A stretch of DNA of 64,000 bases from Sphingomonadaceae bacterium. GTDB lineage: Bacteria; Pseudomonadota; Alphaproteobacteria; Sphingomonadales; Sphingomonadaceae. Numbering within the stretch: position 1 is the first letter of the stretch; each line of letters begins with the position of its first letter. The notes beneath the pieces are model-generated. The model was not told the DNA's origin. It searched no databases and saw nothing but the letters and a program-made list of their open reading frames with translations. The stretch lies in assembly GCA_021732525.1 (NCBI GenBank), contig JAKFUU010000040.1, positions 62,001-126,000 of the forward strand, given 5' to 3'. Made by a program: the position numbers and the translations under genes. Shown piece by piece: positions 63,066-64,000 of the stretch.

Positions 63066-64000
63066 CTAAACCTGCGCGCCATAGCCTTCGTTATTGCGAT
63101 CGGTTTTCTCGCCCGCCCCTTCGGCGGGGATGAAGCTGTCCGGCCCAACCTTGAGCCAGATCAATATCGGCGCGGCCATGTAAACCGATGAATAAGTGCC
63201 AACAAAAATCCCGAATGTCATCGCCAACGAAAATCCGAATATCACGCCGGGGCCAAATAACACGAGCACAAATAATGGCGACAAAATCGTCAGGCTGGTC
63301 ATAATCGTGCGCGACAGCGTTTCATTCACCGATAAGTCGAGTAGCGCGCCCATTTCCATCTTGCGATATTTTTTCAGATTTTCGCGGATCCGGTCATACA
63401 CCACAATCGTATCATTCAGCGAATAGCCGATGATCGTGAGCAAAGCCGCGATGGTATTCAAATCAAACTCCATCCCGGTTACCGAAAATAAACCAAGCGT
63501 CAGCAGCACGTCATGCACCAACGCCCAAATCGCCCCGACGCCAAATTGCCATTCAAAACGCAGCCAGATATAGGCGGATACCCCCAATATCGCCGCGATC
63601 AACGCCCATAGGCCTTTGGAAAAAAGCTCGCTGGAAACCTTGCCGGAAACCGAATCCACTCCGTCGATAACCACGCCCTTATAATCGGTCTTTAGCTTGG
63701 CGGTGATCTTGCTCGCCATTTCATTGGCCAATTCGGGTTTCTCATCGGCGCCCGCCGGTAATTTCATTCGGATCGACACCTGATTTTCTTTGCCAAAGCG
63801 TTGGATCGTCGCATCGCCATAACCCAAGCTACTGATTTTACCGCGCAACTCTTCAACCGGCGCTTCGGCGCTTTGGGTGAATGTTACCCGCACCATTTGG
63901 CCGCCGATAAAATCTACGCCATAATTCAGCCCCTTGGTCACAATGAAAAATATCGAAGCGATCATCAACAGGCTGCTGATGGCAAAGGCGATATTGCGCC
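63066..64000 (-). CDS. secF: Protein translocase subunit SecF, 3' part (runs off right edge)
   Basis: About 311 residues are visible; the N terminus lies beyond the window. NIAFAISSLLMIASIFFIVTKGLNYGVDFIGG is the first membrane helix and the VDF-GG motif. The periplasmic P4 domain and five more helices follow (GFSLAMTFGIFVGTYSSVYMA near the end). With SecD it uses proton motive force to help export. The frame stays open to 64000, so the gene starts outside. Confidence 0.95.
   Translation of the reverse strand, partial: RNIAFAISSLLMIASIFFIVTKGLNYGVDFIGGQMVRVTFTQSAEAPVEELRGKISSLGYGDATIQRFGKENQVSIRMKLPAGADEKPELANEMASKITAKLKTDYKGVVIDGVDSVSGKVSSELFSKGLWALIAAILGVSAYIWLRFEWQFGVGAIWALVHDVLLTLGLFSVTGMEFDLNTIAALLTIIGYSLNDTIVVYDRIRENLKKYRKMEMGALLDLSVNETLSRTIMTSLTILSPLFVLVLFGPGVIFGFSLAMTFGIFVGTYSSVYMAAPILIWLKVGPDSFIPAEGAGEKTDRNNEGYGAQV

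Overview
The window reads as chromosome of an alphaproteobacterium, most likely of the order Sphingomonadales. Three things support this. The first is the block rpsB-tsf-pyrH-frr-uppS-cdsA-dxr-rseP-bamA-skp-fabZ-rpmE. The second is an SRP RNA gene directly beside dnaX-ybaB. The third is a set of small or accessory alphaproteobacterial proteins: an NDUFS4-like complex I subunit, a DUF6456 protein and Flp pilins. The genus cannot be fixed from sequence alone. No transposase, integrase, phage gene or CRISPR array was seen. Both window edges cut genes: thyA on the left and secF on the right.

Layout. 1-900: 5' part of thyA and a degenerate tRNA-Pro. 900-8500: a signalling block with a REC-PAS-GGDEF-EAL protein, a hybrid histidine kinase of RpfC-like build, a small membrane protein, a CHASE2 protein with eroded GGDEF and EAL domains, and a 33-residue peptide gene with its own promoter and terminator. 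8.5-12.8 kb: two divergent genes, a TIR-TolB_N-TPR membrane protein and a SLOG-like protein with four membrane helices. 12.9-17 kb: mutT, two Flp pilins, an M48 protease, and a pair made of a DUF4261-like and an AHH-nuclease-like gene. 17-25 kb: kup, the ccmCDEFGHI cytochrome c maturation run (ccmAB absent) and an amino-acid dehydrogenase with an Lrp-like operator. 25-37 kb: tRNA-His and the essential translation, lipid and envelope operon. 37-43 kb: a small membrane protein, HU, lon with a heat-shock-type promoter, ybaB, dnaX and SRP RNA. 43-57 kb: PilZ, serine hydrolase, Cfa-type methyltransferase, mscL, lemA with two TPM genes, Nudix, GNAT, complex I accessory subunit, hrpB, polyprenyl diphosphate synthase, chorismate mutase, and a two-component system with a PepSY protein. 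57-64 kb: SIMPL protein, aminotransferase, ABC-F ATPase, DUF6456, XRE regulator, GT4 glycosyltransferase and secF.

How the parts work together. The 900-8500 block looks like a cyclic-di-GMP input and output module. The kinase could phosphorylate the REC domain of the overlapping GGDEF-EAL gene, while the CHASE2 protein has lost catalysis and may act as a receptor or binder. The PilZ protein at 43.3 kb is a possible receptor elsewhere in the window. Near-consensus CtrA boxes precede both c-di-GMP genes. The TIR and SLOG genes together recall nucleotide-signal immunity such as Thoeris, where a TIR enzyme makes a signal read by a SLOG domain. Here that link is inference only. Most of 25-43 kb is housekeeping.

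Intergenic palindromic repeats of at least four types (12.7, 32.6-32.8, 43.1 and 54.3 kb) sit between genes. The 32.6 kb pair splits the uppS-cdsA junction of the otherwise tight essential operon. All functional calls rest on reading motifs and gene order by eye; no database search was run.
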